Assembly (NCBI GenBank): GCA_016711345.1
Contig: JADJTD010000001.1
Span: 2,914,001-2,978,000 of the forward strand
Direction of reading: 5' to 3'
Length of the DNA: 64,000 bases
Source of the DNA: Chloracidobacterium sp.
Lineage (GTDB): Bacteria > Acidobacteriota > Blastocatellia > Pyrinomonadales > Pyrinomonadaceae
The notes beneath the pieces are model-generated. The model searched no databases, had not been told where the DNA came from, and saw only the letters and a program-made list of their open reading frames with translations. Positions 41,213 through 48,399 of this stretch are shown here, one piece after another. Each line of letters opens with the position of its first letter. Position 1 is the first letter of the stretch. Position numbers and translations under genes: made by a program.

Positions 41213-42832
41213 TTAGTGTTTGAAATGGCGAATCCCGGTAAATGCCATCGCGATGCTGTGCTCGTTGGCGGCAGTGATCGATTCGTCGTCCTTGATCGAG
41301 CCGCCGGGTTGGATGATCGCCGAAACACCAAAACTCGCGGCTTCATCGACGTTATCGCGAAAAGGAAAGAACGCGTCGGAAGCGAGAACTGCGCCTTTTA
41401 GCGGCAGTTCAAATCGCTCGGCACGCACTGCCGCGATGCGAACTGAATCGACGCGATTCATTTGCCCCGCACCGACGCCGAGCGTCTGATGTTCATTGGC
41501 AAAGACGATGGCATTCGATTTTACATGTTTGCAGGCGGTCCAGGCGAACAGCATAGCCTTGATCTCGCTATCGGTTGGCTGGCGGGTTGTAACGATGTTT
41601 AGATCGTTGATCGAGAGCCGATGCAGGTCGGCGTCCTGAACGAGAAAGCCGCCGGAGATCTGCTTGTATTCAAAGTTGCTTGAGCCCTTACTTACATGCG
41701 GGCTACTGAAACGAAGAACCCGAAGATTTTTCTTAGTTTTGAATATCTCAATGGCTTCATCATCAAATTCTGGAGCGATTATTACTTCGGAAAATACTTC
41801 GATCACGGCTTTTGCAGCTTCTGCATCGACCTTTTGATTGAATGCCACAATGCCGCCGAATGCAGAAACCGGATCGGTTGAAAGCGCTCGTTTGTAAGCT
41901 TCTGAATTTGTTGCTCCGACGCCGACGCCGGAAGGGTTTGTGTGTTTTATGATCGCGACAGCGAGTTCGTCGAAGTCCTGAACGAGATTCCACGCGGCTT
42001 CGGCATCGACGTAGTTATTGAAAGACAATGCCTTGCCGTGAAGCTGCTCGGAGTTTGCAATGCCATCTTCTCCGGTTTTGTAGAGAGCCGCTTTTTGATG
42101 CGGGTTTTCGCCGTAGCGGAGATCAGTGACGCGGTTCAAGTGCAGACCGAGTCGATTCGGGAAATGTCCGGTGGCGGTGTCCATGGCTTTGGAACGAACA
42201 TTTTCCCACAACTCGTCACCTTCGTCCGGGGGCAGCTGCCGTGAAAGATAGGCCGTGATGACCAGATCATAAGTAGACGTTCGGCTAAAGGCAAAAGCGG
42301 CAAGCCGACCTCTGGTTTCCAACGACAAAGATCCATCGTTAGCGCGGAGTTCGTTGACGATGTCATCGTACAGGAAAGGATCCGTCACGACAGCAACATC
42401 GCGCCAGTTTTTTGCTGACGAGCGAATCATTGCGGGGCCGCCGATGTCGATGTTTTCTACAGCTTCTTCGAGCGTGACGCCGTCTTTTGCGATGGTTTGT
42501 TCGAATGGGTAGAGGTTGACGACGACGAGGTCGATAGGCTCGATGCCGTGTTCGGTCATTGAGGCGACGTGTTCGGTGTTGTCGCGAAGGGCTAGGAATG
42601 CCCCGTGGATCTTTGGATGAAGCGTTTTTACGCGGCCGTCCATCATTTCGGGGAAGCCGGTTACATCTGAGACATCAGTGACAGCGAAACCGTTATCTCG
42701 CAGGAACTTTGCCGTGCCGCCGGTGGAAATGATTTGAACATTAAAATTGGTTAGTGCCGTCGCAAGTTCTGCCAGACCGGTTTTGTCCGAAACGCTGATC
42801 AAAGCCCGTTTTATTTTCCTTAGTTCACTCAT
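41213..42832 (-). CDS. purH: Bifunctional AICAR transformylase/IMP cyclohydrolase
   Basis: 539 aa. Last two steps of purine synthesis. N-terminal IMP cyclohydrolase (MGS-like) domain with KRALISVSDKTGLAELATAL, IISTGGTAKFLRDNG and MMDGRVKTLHPKIHG; the AICAR transformylase domain has RYGENPHQKAALY, HGKALSFNNYVDAEAAW, IKHTNPSGVGVG and the end 'FPFRDNVDEAASFGVSAIIQPGGSIKDDESI'. An insertion FSSPHVSKGSSNF at about residues 373-385 is translated from a family-A repeat. The frame is intact. Confidence 0.96.
   Translation of the reverse strand: MSELRKIKRALISVSDKTGLAELATALTNFNVQIISTGGTAKFLRDNGFAVTDVSDVTGFPEMMDGRVKTLHPKIHGAFLALRDNTEHVASMTEHGIEPIDLVVVNLYPFEQTIAKDGVTLEEAVENIDIGGPAMIRSSAKNWRDVAVVTDPFLYDDIVNELRANDGSLSLETRGRLAAFAFSRTSTYDLVITAYLSRQLPPDEGDELWENVRSKAMDTATGHFPNRLGLHLNRVTDLRYGENPHQKAALYKTGEDGIANSEQLHGKALSFNNYVDAEAAWNLVQDFDELAVAIIKHTNPSGVGVGATNSEAYKRALSTDPVSAFGGIVAFNQKVDAEAAKAVIEVFSEVIIAPEFDDEAIEIFKTKKNLRVLRFSSPHVSKGSSNFEYKQISGGFLVQDADLHRLSINDLNIVTTRQPTDSEIKAMLFAWTACKHVKSNAIVFANEHQTLGVGAGQMNRVDSVRIAAVRAERFELPLKGAVLASDAFFPFRDNVDEAASFGVSAIIQPGGSIKDDESITAANEHSIAMAFTGIRHFKH
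41682..41712. repeat. Dispersed palindromic repeat, family A, in purH
   Basis: GAGCCCTTACTTACATGCGGGC plus CTACTGAAAC, in frame, in the AICAR transformylase half. Matches the copies at 6513 and 16920 closely. Confidence 0.75.
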
Positions 42833-43651
42833 AAAAACTAAAAGTATGCCTTCTGAAAGGGACTAATGTCTTCTCTTCTGATCTATTTGTTTCATGTCCC
42901 GGCTGTCCAAAGTATCCCAGGCGTCCCGCGTGTCCCACCACTTTTTTCACTCAAATCGTGTCTATACCGTTCCACCTACGTTCCACCTGTGAGTGGAACG
43001 TGTAAGTGTCCAGTTTTACTGGAGTTGCGACGTTTTTTGGCCTCCGTTCCGCGATTTTTTGAAAAATTGTGGCACAGCGTGCCGCAAATTCGTAATTACA
43101 GCAAATAAAGGCGTTGCAGCCATTCCACTATTGCGATAACGCCGACCTTTAGTGGAACGCTTCACGCTGAGTGTATCGCCCACACCAACGTGCGGACCAA
43201 TGGATTTCTGAAATAGGTTGTCGGTTTGTGACGCCATATGAAACACAATGTTGCATGTATAGGATAACATGCTTTGATGCAAATTGGAATACTTCGCAGG
43301 AAAATTTTATCCCGCAAAGACGCCAAGAACGCAAAGTGAGACAAAAGACAAAAGATAAAAGAGAAAAGATAAAAGATAAAAGATAAAAGACAAAAGGCTG
43401 CCGAACCTACGTTCTGACAACCTCTTACGCAAAATTTTGTTATACGTTCGGGCAGTTCGCCGCGGTGTTTTGCGGTACGACCGCAGTGATCTTGCTTCAA
43501 GCCGCACTTTTAGAAAAAGAACCTGCCTAAAAACAAAAGACTTAACACAAATACGAGAGCGTAAATGACAATTTTGATTAGACTCATAAAATCCTCTATC
43601 CTGAAGTTACGCCTGCGTGCAAAAGAGCATTCTAGTCCTCTTTTTTACCCA
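42833..43651. other. Gene-free region of dispersed repeats
   Basis: About 820 bp between purH and the M61-like gene without a supported gene. It contains TGTCCC word repeats (42896-42950, as at 5387-5480), a hairpin CGTTCCAC/GTGGAACG (42981-43002), a diverged family-A copy with GTGTATCGCCC and AACGTGCGG (43171-43197), a TTTATCCCGCAAAGACGCC word repeat (43305-43340) and a heptamer tandem repeat (43341-43396). Open frames here only translate repeats. Confidence 0.6.
43341..43396. repeat. Heptanucleotide tandem repeat (ANAAAAG)8
   Basis: Eight uninterrupted 7-bp units of the form A-C/T/G-AAAAG. Purely intergenic; a candidate for slippage-based length variation. Confidence 0.85.
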
Positions 43652-45121
43652 ATGTCAAAAACTTTCCGCTCATTTCTATTTGTTTTTGCCGCAGTCGTTC
43701 AGATTTTACATTTTTTTAACGACTTGAGTGCTCAGGACGTCAAAGCGTTTATCAAAATTGATTCTCAAGCCCCAACAAAGGTTGCCATAAGCGGCAGATT
43801 TCTGAAGTGGGGCGATATTAAGAACCTGTCGTTTTTGTCAAATTTAGGCGATATTTCAGGTCTGGGCGACAGGATTTCGAATGTCGAGGTCTTTGATAAA
43901 GATGATCAACGGATCAATATTCGCCGCATGATGTCCGGAGAATATTTGGCCGAATCTGCGTTTACAAAATGGTCATATCGGGTTGATCTTACGCCGCGTA
44001 AAGAGCCATTTGCGGCGGCTCATATTTCATGGCTTGCTAATGGCGGATTTTTGATGCTCAATGATCTACTGCCGCAGTTTGACCGAAAAACAGCGGTGGC
44101 AATTGGATTCACTTTACCAAGGGATTGGGTTTTTGCCGACACAGAGAAAATTTTCAGTCCTGATACGCTTTGGATTCCAAACCCTGAAAAGGCAGTTTTC
44201 ATAATAGATACACACGAAGCTCCGAGAAGGCTGTCGGTGAGGCAGAGGCTCGAACTTAATATTTCGGGGAATTGGCTTTTTTCCGACGAGAAGGCGTCGG
44301 AGACGGCCACTTCGATTTTTTCCGAATATGAGCGGCTTTTGGGGGTGTCTCCCGCAGGTGAATTTATCGTCGCGATTCGCAAATTTCCCCGTTCTACGGC
44401 AATTGGCACATGGGAGGCAGATACGCGGGGTCGCACAATAACGATCATTTCTTCCGACGCGAATTTCAAATCGCAGTCCTTGCAACAACTCCACGAACAA
44501 ATGCGGCATGAGATGTTTCATCTTTGGATACCGAACGGTGTAAATCTGAACGGGAATTATGATTGGTTTTATGAGGGTTTTGCTTTGTATCAGTCGCTTA
44601 AGACGGGTGTTGCGTTGAATCGAATTCGATTTGATGACTATCTTGATACGCTTTCGCGGGCATATGATATTGATAAACGACTAGGACAGAAACTTTCGTT
44701 GATCGAGGTTTCGAAAAATCGTTGGACCGGCGACAACAATACGCGGGTTTATGCTCGTGGGATGCTGGTTGCGTTTCTATGCGATCTGGCGTTACTTGAA
44801 AAATCCAAAGGCAAGCAGTCGGTCACGGATATTTTGCGAAAATTTTATGAGAAACATCGTCCGCCGAGCGCCGAAACAGATGGCAACACCGCAGTTCTCG
44901 CACTTCTTCGTTCTTACACCGAGTTGACGCCGATGATCGAGAGGAACATTACCGGAGCAGAAAGCGTTGATTGGAATAGCTTTATCAAAGCGGCGGGATT
45001 GGAAGTCGATTCGACAGATCAAACCACGAATTTGAAAGTCACCGTAAAACCAACAGGCAGGCAAAAGGATTTATTGGATAAGTTAGGTTATAATAACTGG
45101 CGAAAACTATCTTCGAAGTAA
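43652..45121 (+). CDS. Secreted M61-like metallopeptidase
   Basis: 489 aa from ATG 43652 (MSKTFRSFLFVFAAVVQILH, signal-type N-terminus); the frame extends upstream to 43565. Zinc-peptidase signature HEMFHLW, then YDWFYEGFALYQSL, i.e. HExxHxW...WxxEGxA as in M61/M1-related peptidases, at about residues 285-325. A beta-rich N-terminal region precedes it. Likely periplasmic or extracellular. Followed after 2 bp by the SH3 lipoprotein gene, so probably co-transcribed. Confidence 0.82.
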   Translation: MSKTFRSFLFVFAAVVQILHFFNDLSAQDVKAFIKIDSQAPTKVAISGRFLKWGDIKNLSFLSNLGDISGLGDRISNVEVFDKDDQRINIRRMMSGEYLAESAFTKWSYRVDLTPRKEPFAAAHISWLANGGFLMLNDLLPQFDRKTAVAIGFTLPRDWVFADTEKIFSPDTLWIPNPEKAVFIIDTHEAPRRLSVRQRLELNISGNWLFSDEKASETATSIFSEYERLLGVSPAGEFIVAIRKFPRSTAIGTWEADTRGRTITIISSDANFKSQSLQQLHEQMRHEMFHLWIPNGVNLNGNYDWFYEGFALYQSLKTGVALNRIRFDDYLDTLSRAYDIDKRLGQKLSLIEVSKNRWTGDNNTRVYARGMLVAFLCDLALLEKSKGKQSVTDILRKFYEKHRPPSAETDGNTAVLALLRSYTELTPMIERNITGAESVDWNSFIKAAGLEVDSTDQTTNLKVTVKPTGRQKDLLDKLGYNNWRKLSSK

Positions 45122-45123
45122 TA

Positions 45124-46254
45124 ATGAGAAAAAATTATTTCGCATTAACGGGATTGATCTTAGCGGGTCTTGTTCAGCTGGGCTGCGGCGTGTTTGACGG
45201 CAGTTTGCTTGGGCCGAGCGACACCGCCACCGTCATAACCAAAACAGCGCAAATACGCACTTCTTATTCTGTAGTCGCTGCCGATCTGCTCGAAGTGAAG
45301 CGTGGTGACCGGCTTGAGGTGATCGATCAAGTAGATTTTGAGAAGGTTCCCTGGTATCGTGTGCGGGCATACGATGAAGCTCAAACGGAGGGCTGGATCG
45401 AGGCTCAGAACATCATAACCAGCGACACGCTCGCCAGATCTAAAAAGTTAGCAGAAGATTTCAAAGACCAACCGCCCCAAGCCGCCGGAATAATCCGCTC
45501 AGGCTCAAACCTGCGCTCAGCACCGGATATGAGTCCGGAGAACGTACTGTTCAAACTTGCCCACAGCTCGACGTTTGAGATCATGACTTGGAAATTTGTG
45601 CCAAAGCAAGAGGTTCCCGACGTTGACGATGCTCCAAAAGGCCAGCAGAAAACGGGCAAGCGCTCCAAAAACGAAGAACTCGAAGCAGCAAAGGAAGGCG
45701 AGCCGGAAAAGATCGAAGATAAATACGATATCTGGTATCTGGTGCGACTTGATCCGTCGGTTTCGCCTGCTCCGGCAGGTTGGTTGTTTGGGCGGCAGGT
45801 GGAATTGCAGGTTCCTAGTGATATTTCATTTTTTCAGCAGAACAACCGCAAATTTGTCACATGGCAGCGGCTTGACGCCGATTCTGCAAACAAGGTCGGC
45901 GTAGGCGACAAATCGCTCGCTCCAGGCAGCTGGGTGATCCTTGCACGAAGCAATTTCTCAAAACCTATCGACGGCGTTGAGCCTGATTTTGACAGTATTA
46001 TGGTTCTCGCATTCGACAAGTACGACCAGAATTATTTCACTGTTTGGCGAAATACACCTTCGACAGAAGTTTGGGGCACACTGCCTCTAAAGGTTGATGG
46101 CAAGGGCGATAATAAGACGTTTACGGTCACCTTGCGCAACCCTACATCGGGACAAATGGACGAAAAGAAATTTGTTGTATTTAAAGATAAAAATCGTATG
46201 CGTGTTACGCCGCCCGAAGATATCGCTCAATACCAATTAAAGGCTACAAAGTGA
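45124..46254 (+). CDS. Lipoprotein with SH3-like domains
   Basis: 376 aa. Lipobox LVQLG|C (about residue 21). Two bacterial SH3 modules: about 35-100 ('TKTAQIRTSYSVVAADLLEVKRGDRLEVID', then VPWYRVRAYDEAQTEGWI) and about 115-235 ('AGIIRSGSNLRSAPDMSPENVLFKL', WYLVRLDPS, GWLFGRQVEL). An acidic/basic stretch (160-200) interrupts the second. The C-terminal 140 residues are beta-rich and unassigned. SH3b domains usually bind peptidoglycan or proteins. Stop overlaps the Smr gene (GTGA). Confidence 0.85.
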   Translation: MRKNYFALTGLILAGLVQLGCGVFDGSLLGPSDTATVITKTAQIRTSYSVVAADLLEVKRGDRLEVIDQVDFEKVPWYRVRAYDEAQTEGWIEAQNIITSDTLARSKKLAEDFKDQPPQAAGIIRSGSNLRSAPDMSPENVLFKLAHSSTFEIMTWKFVPKQEVPDVDDAPKGQQKTGKRSKNEELEAAKEGEPEKIEDKYDIWYLVRLDPSVSPAPAGWLFGRQVELQVPSDISFFQQNNRKFVTWQRLDADSANKVGVGDKSLAPGSWVILARSNFSKPIDGVEPDFDSIMVLAFDKYDQNYFTVWRNTPSTEVWGTLPLKVDGKGDNKTFTVTLRNPTSGQMDEKKFVVFKDKNRMRVTPPEDIAQYQLKATK

Positions 46255-46544
46255 TAGAGTCACCCGAAAATCCATTTTCCGAACCAGTCGAGATCGAGAT
46301 AACGGACTCATTTGATCTCCATTCTTTCAGCCCAAAAGAAATTCGGGCCGTGGTCGAGGTGTACCTTGAAGAGGCACATAAAAAGGGCTTTTCAACAGTC
46401 AGGATAATTCACGGCAAAGGTGTCGGTATCCAGCGTGAAATTGTGAGGAAAGTGTTGTCGGAGACTGATTTTGTGAAGTCCTTCAAAAATGCTCCGGAGT
46501 TTTCAGGCAGTTGGGGAGCGACAATTGTGGAGTTGGACGTTTAG
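46251..46544 (+). CDS. Smr domain protein
   Basis: 97 aa, GTG start at 46251 overlapping the previous stop. A stand-alone Smr domain: FDLHSFSPKEIRAVVEVYL (DLH motif), 'VRIIHGKGVGIQREIVRKVL' (HGKG motif) and the end SGSWGATIVEL. Smr domains nick or cleave DNA or RNA, and in MutS2 act in recombination or ribosome rescue. No MutS2 body is attached. Convergent with the next gene with a 4-bp overlap. Confidence 0.9.
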   Translation: MIESPENPFSEPVEIEITDSFDLHSFSPKEIRAVVEVYLEEAHKKGFSTVRIIHGKGVGIQREIVRKVLSETDFVKSFKNAPEFSGSWGATIVELDV

Positions 46545-46804
46545 CGTTCCTCGATCACATCGGCCCAGACCTCTTCCGGTTTTCTCGTTTCGGAATAAGC
46601 GGTTTTGAGCAGTTCATTTTGCTCGAACAGATGTTTTCGCGCGGTTTCGAGCTCTGTTTTGAGATCTTCGGCTCTGCGTTCGAGAGCCTGCATGTGTTTT
46701 CGGCGTTCGCTATACATCCTCTCAACGTAGTACATATAGGTGAACTGCAGCCCAACTACCCCGACCAAAACAAGCGACAATCCTATGAGAACGAACACCA
46801 GCAT
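46541..46804 (-). CDS. Small membrane-anchored coiled-coil protein
   Basis: 87 aa. N-terminal helix 'MLVFVLIGLSLVLVGVVGLQFTYMYYV' spans the membrane, then a charged coiled coil ('ERRKHMQALERRAEDLKTELETARKHLFEQNELLK'). Topologically like FtsL/FtsB or ZapG-type small proteins, but not assigned. A TATAAT on the minus strand (about 46836-46841) may be its promoter. Confidence 0.68.
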   Translation of the reverse strand: MLVFVLIGLSLVLVGVVGLQFTYMYYVERMYSERRKHMQALERRAEDLKTELETARKHLFEQNELLKTAYSETRKPEEVWADVIEER

Positions 46805-46905
46805 AATTCAAGAGTTACAAATTCTTTTCTCGAATTATACTCTTGACCTCGGCTAAAGGAAAAGTAAGAATCTAACCATAGTTGCAGTCACAGGAAGAAA
46901 AGAGC

Positions 46906-47793
46906 ATGCGTCAAGATATCGTTAATTTGTTTCCAGAAGCGCCGACCTTTGACCGCCGTGAATTTCTTGTAACGTCAGTACTTGCCGCCGGCACATTTGC
47001 TGCAGCGGTTCAGCCAATACAGGCGCAAACGCAGGTAAAGACCGATGACAAAGCCTTGATCACCGGTGAGGTTAGGATCCCTGTATCCGATGGTGAAATG
47101 CCCGCATATCGTGCAATGCCGGACAAAAAGGGCACCACGTTTCCGGTTGTGATCGTCGTACATGAAATCTTTGGTGTTCACGAATGGATACAGGATATAT
47201 GCCGACGATTTGCAAAGCTTGGTTACTTGGCGATTGCTCCGGCATTGTATGCGAGGCAAGGTGAGGTCAAGGATCTAAAAGATGCACGCGAGATCAACCG
47301 CGCGGTCTATTCAAAGATTCCGGATACGCAATCGATGGCCGATCTGGATTCGACGGTAGTTTGGTCCGCTAAGAACAGCGGCAACATCGACAAGATCTCG
47401 ATCACCGGATTTTGCTGGGGCGGACGCATAGTCTGGCTTTATTCTGCACATAATCCGAGAGTTAAGGCGGGTGCAGCTTGGTATGGACGGGTTGTGCCGA
47501 CGCCGAATTCGCCCGTCAGCGCTTTACAGCCGACGACTCCGATCGATCACGCAAAAGACCTGAAAGTTCCAGTGATCGGGCTTTACGGCGGACAGGACAA
47601 AGGAATACTAGTGGAAGGCGTCGAGCGAATGCGAGCCGAACTAAAAAAAGGCAGTTCAAAATCTGAGATCGTCGTTTATCCAGATGCTGACCATGGCTTT
47701 CACGCTGATTACCGTCCCACATACAACAAACAGGCCTCGGACGATGCGTGGAAAAAACTTCAGGCGTGGTTTAAGAAACACGGCGCTATTTGA
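46906..47793 (+). CDS. Dienelactone hydrolase family protein, Tat-exported
   Basis: 295 aa from ATG 46906 (GGAAG upstream; a TTG at 46882 also opens the frame). Tat-type signal: DRREFLVTSVLAAGTFAAAV. Alpha/beta hydrolase with the nucleophile cysteine in SITGFCWGGRIVWLYSA, plus PVIGLYGGQDKGI (Asp) and YPDADHGFHADYRPTY (His), the DLH triad. YVVHEIFG-type oxyanion region is 'VIVVHEIFGVHEWI'. Probably a periplasmic carboxymethylenebutenolidase-like esterase; substrate unknown. Confidence 0.88.
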   Translation: MRQDIVNLFPEAPTFDRREFLVTSVLAAGTFAAAVQPIQAQTQVKTDDKALITGEVRIPVSDGEMPAYRAMPDKKGTTFPVVIVVHEIFGVHEWIQDICRRFAKLGYLAIAPALYARQGEVKDLKDAREINRAVYSKIPDTQSMADLDSTVVWSAKNSGNIDKISITGFCWGGRIVWLYSAHNPRVKAGAAWYGRVVPTPNSPVSALQPTTPIDHAKDLKVPVIGLYGGQDKGILVEGVERMRAELKKGSSKSEIVVYPDADHGFHADYRPTYNKQASDDAWKKLQAWFKKHGAI

Positions 47794-47803
47794 GTTTTTT
47801 TAA

Positions 47804-47838
47804 GTTCAAGATTCAATGTTGGAAACAGAATCTTGAAC
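47804..47838. repeat. Short inverted repeat in a gene gap
   Basis: GTTCAAGATTC (47804-47814) and GAATCTTGAAC (47828-47838), perfect 11-bp arms with a 13-bp loop; it may terminate the hydrolase transcript. Confidence 0.65.
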
Positions 47839-47862
47839 CTGTAACTTTGAAACTAATACAAA

Positions 47863-48297
47863 ATGAATACACCTAACTTAAAACTGCTTTATACATTACT
47901 GTGCGATGACGTCCGTGTTGAGATGGGCAACAAGATCTCTTTGATGGGGATATTTCAAAATATCATGGTCGAGAAGCTGCCGGTCTCATTGATCAAATTC
48001 GCAGTCATTAATCATTGGACAGGACAGGGAAGTCACGAAACCGAGATCAGGGTTCTTTCACCAGACAAATCAAATCTGGTAGTGACATCACAACCGACAA
48101 AGATAGAACTGGCTGAGGGCGGCTTTACGGATAACGTCAGTTTTTTTGTTAATGTTGTTTTTCCAAGTGCCGGAACCTATTGGATCCAAACCATTGCAAA
48201 TACCGTTGTGCTGGACGAATTACCGCTTATTGTTGCTGATGCTAACAACATGGAAGCAATGCGTCCGGCAGACGAAATTTCTGAAACAGTAAACTGA
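47863..48297 (+). CDS. DUF6941-like conserved hypothetical protein
   Basis: 144 aa. LLYTLLCDDVRVEMGNKISL, MGIFQNIMVEKLPVSLIKFA, later 'SFFVNVVFPSAGTYWIQTIANTVVLDELPLIV'. The opening 'LCDDVR.E.GNKISLMGIF' is the hallmark of a widespread small family of unknown function, with a beta-sandwich prediction. No signal peptide. A strong terminator follows 43 bp after the stop. Confidence 0.78.
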   Translation: MNTPNLKLLYTLLCDDVRVEMGNKISLMGIFQNIMVEKLPVSLIKFAVINHWTGQGSHETEIRVLSPDKSNLVVTSQPTKIELAEGGFTDNVSFFVNVVFPSAGTYWIQTIANTVVLDELPLIVADANNMEAMRPADEISETVN

Positions 48298-48339
48298 TCT
48301 CATTCCGATCAAGCGGTGCAGACGTTTCGGCGCTAAATT

Positions 48340-48373
48340 AAAAAGGCTTCATCCGTATGGATGAAGCCTTTTT
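48340..48373. terminator. Bidirectional intrinsic terminator
   Basis: Perfect 15-bp arms AAAAAGGCTTCATCC (48340-48354) and GGATGAAGCCTTTTT (48359-48373), loop GTAT. A/T tracts on both sides make it serve both convergent genes, the DUF6941-like gene and the giant repeat gene. Confidence 0.93.
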
Positions 48374-48399
48374 CGTTAACTAGATCCGATCTTGGCCCT

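Noticed and set aside
42866..43108. 80-aa plus-strand ORF between purH and the M61-like gene
   Set aside because: Consists of translated TGTCCC and GTTCCAC repeats (VPAVQSIPGVPRVPP); no family pattern.
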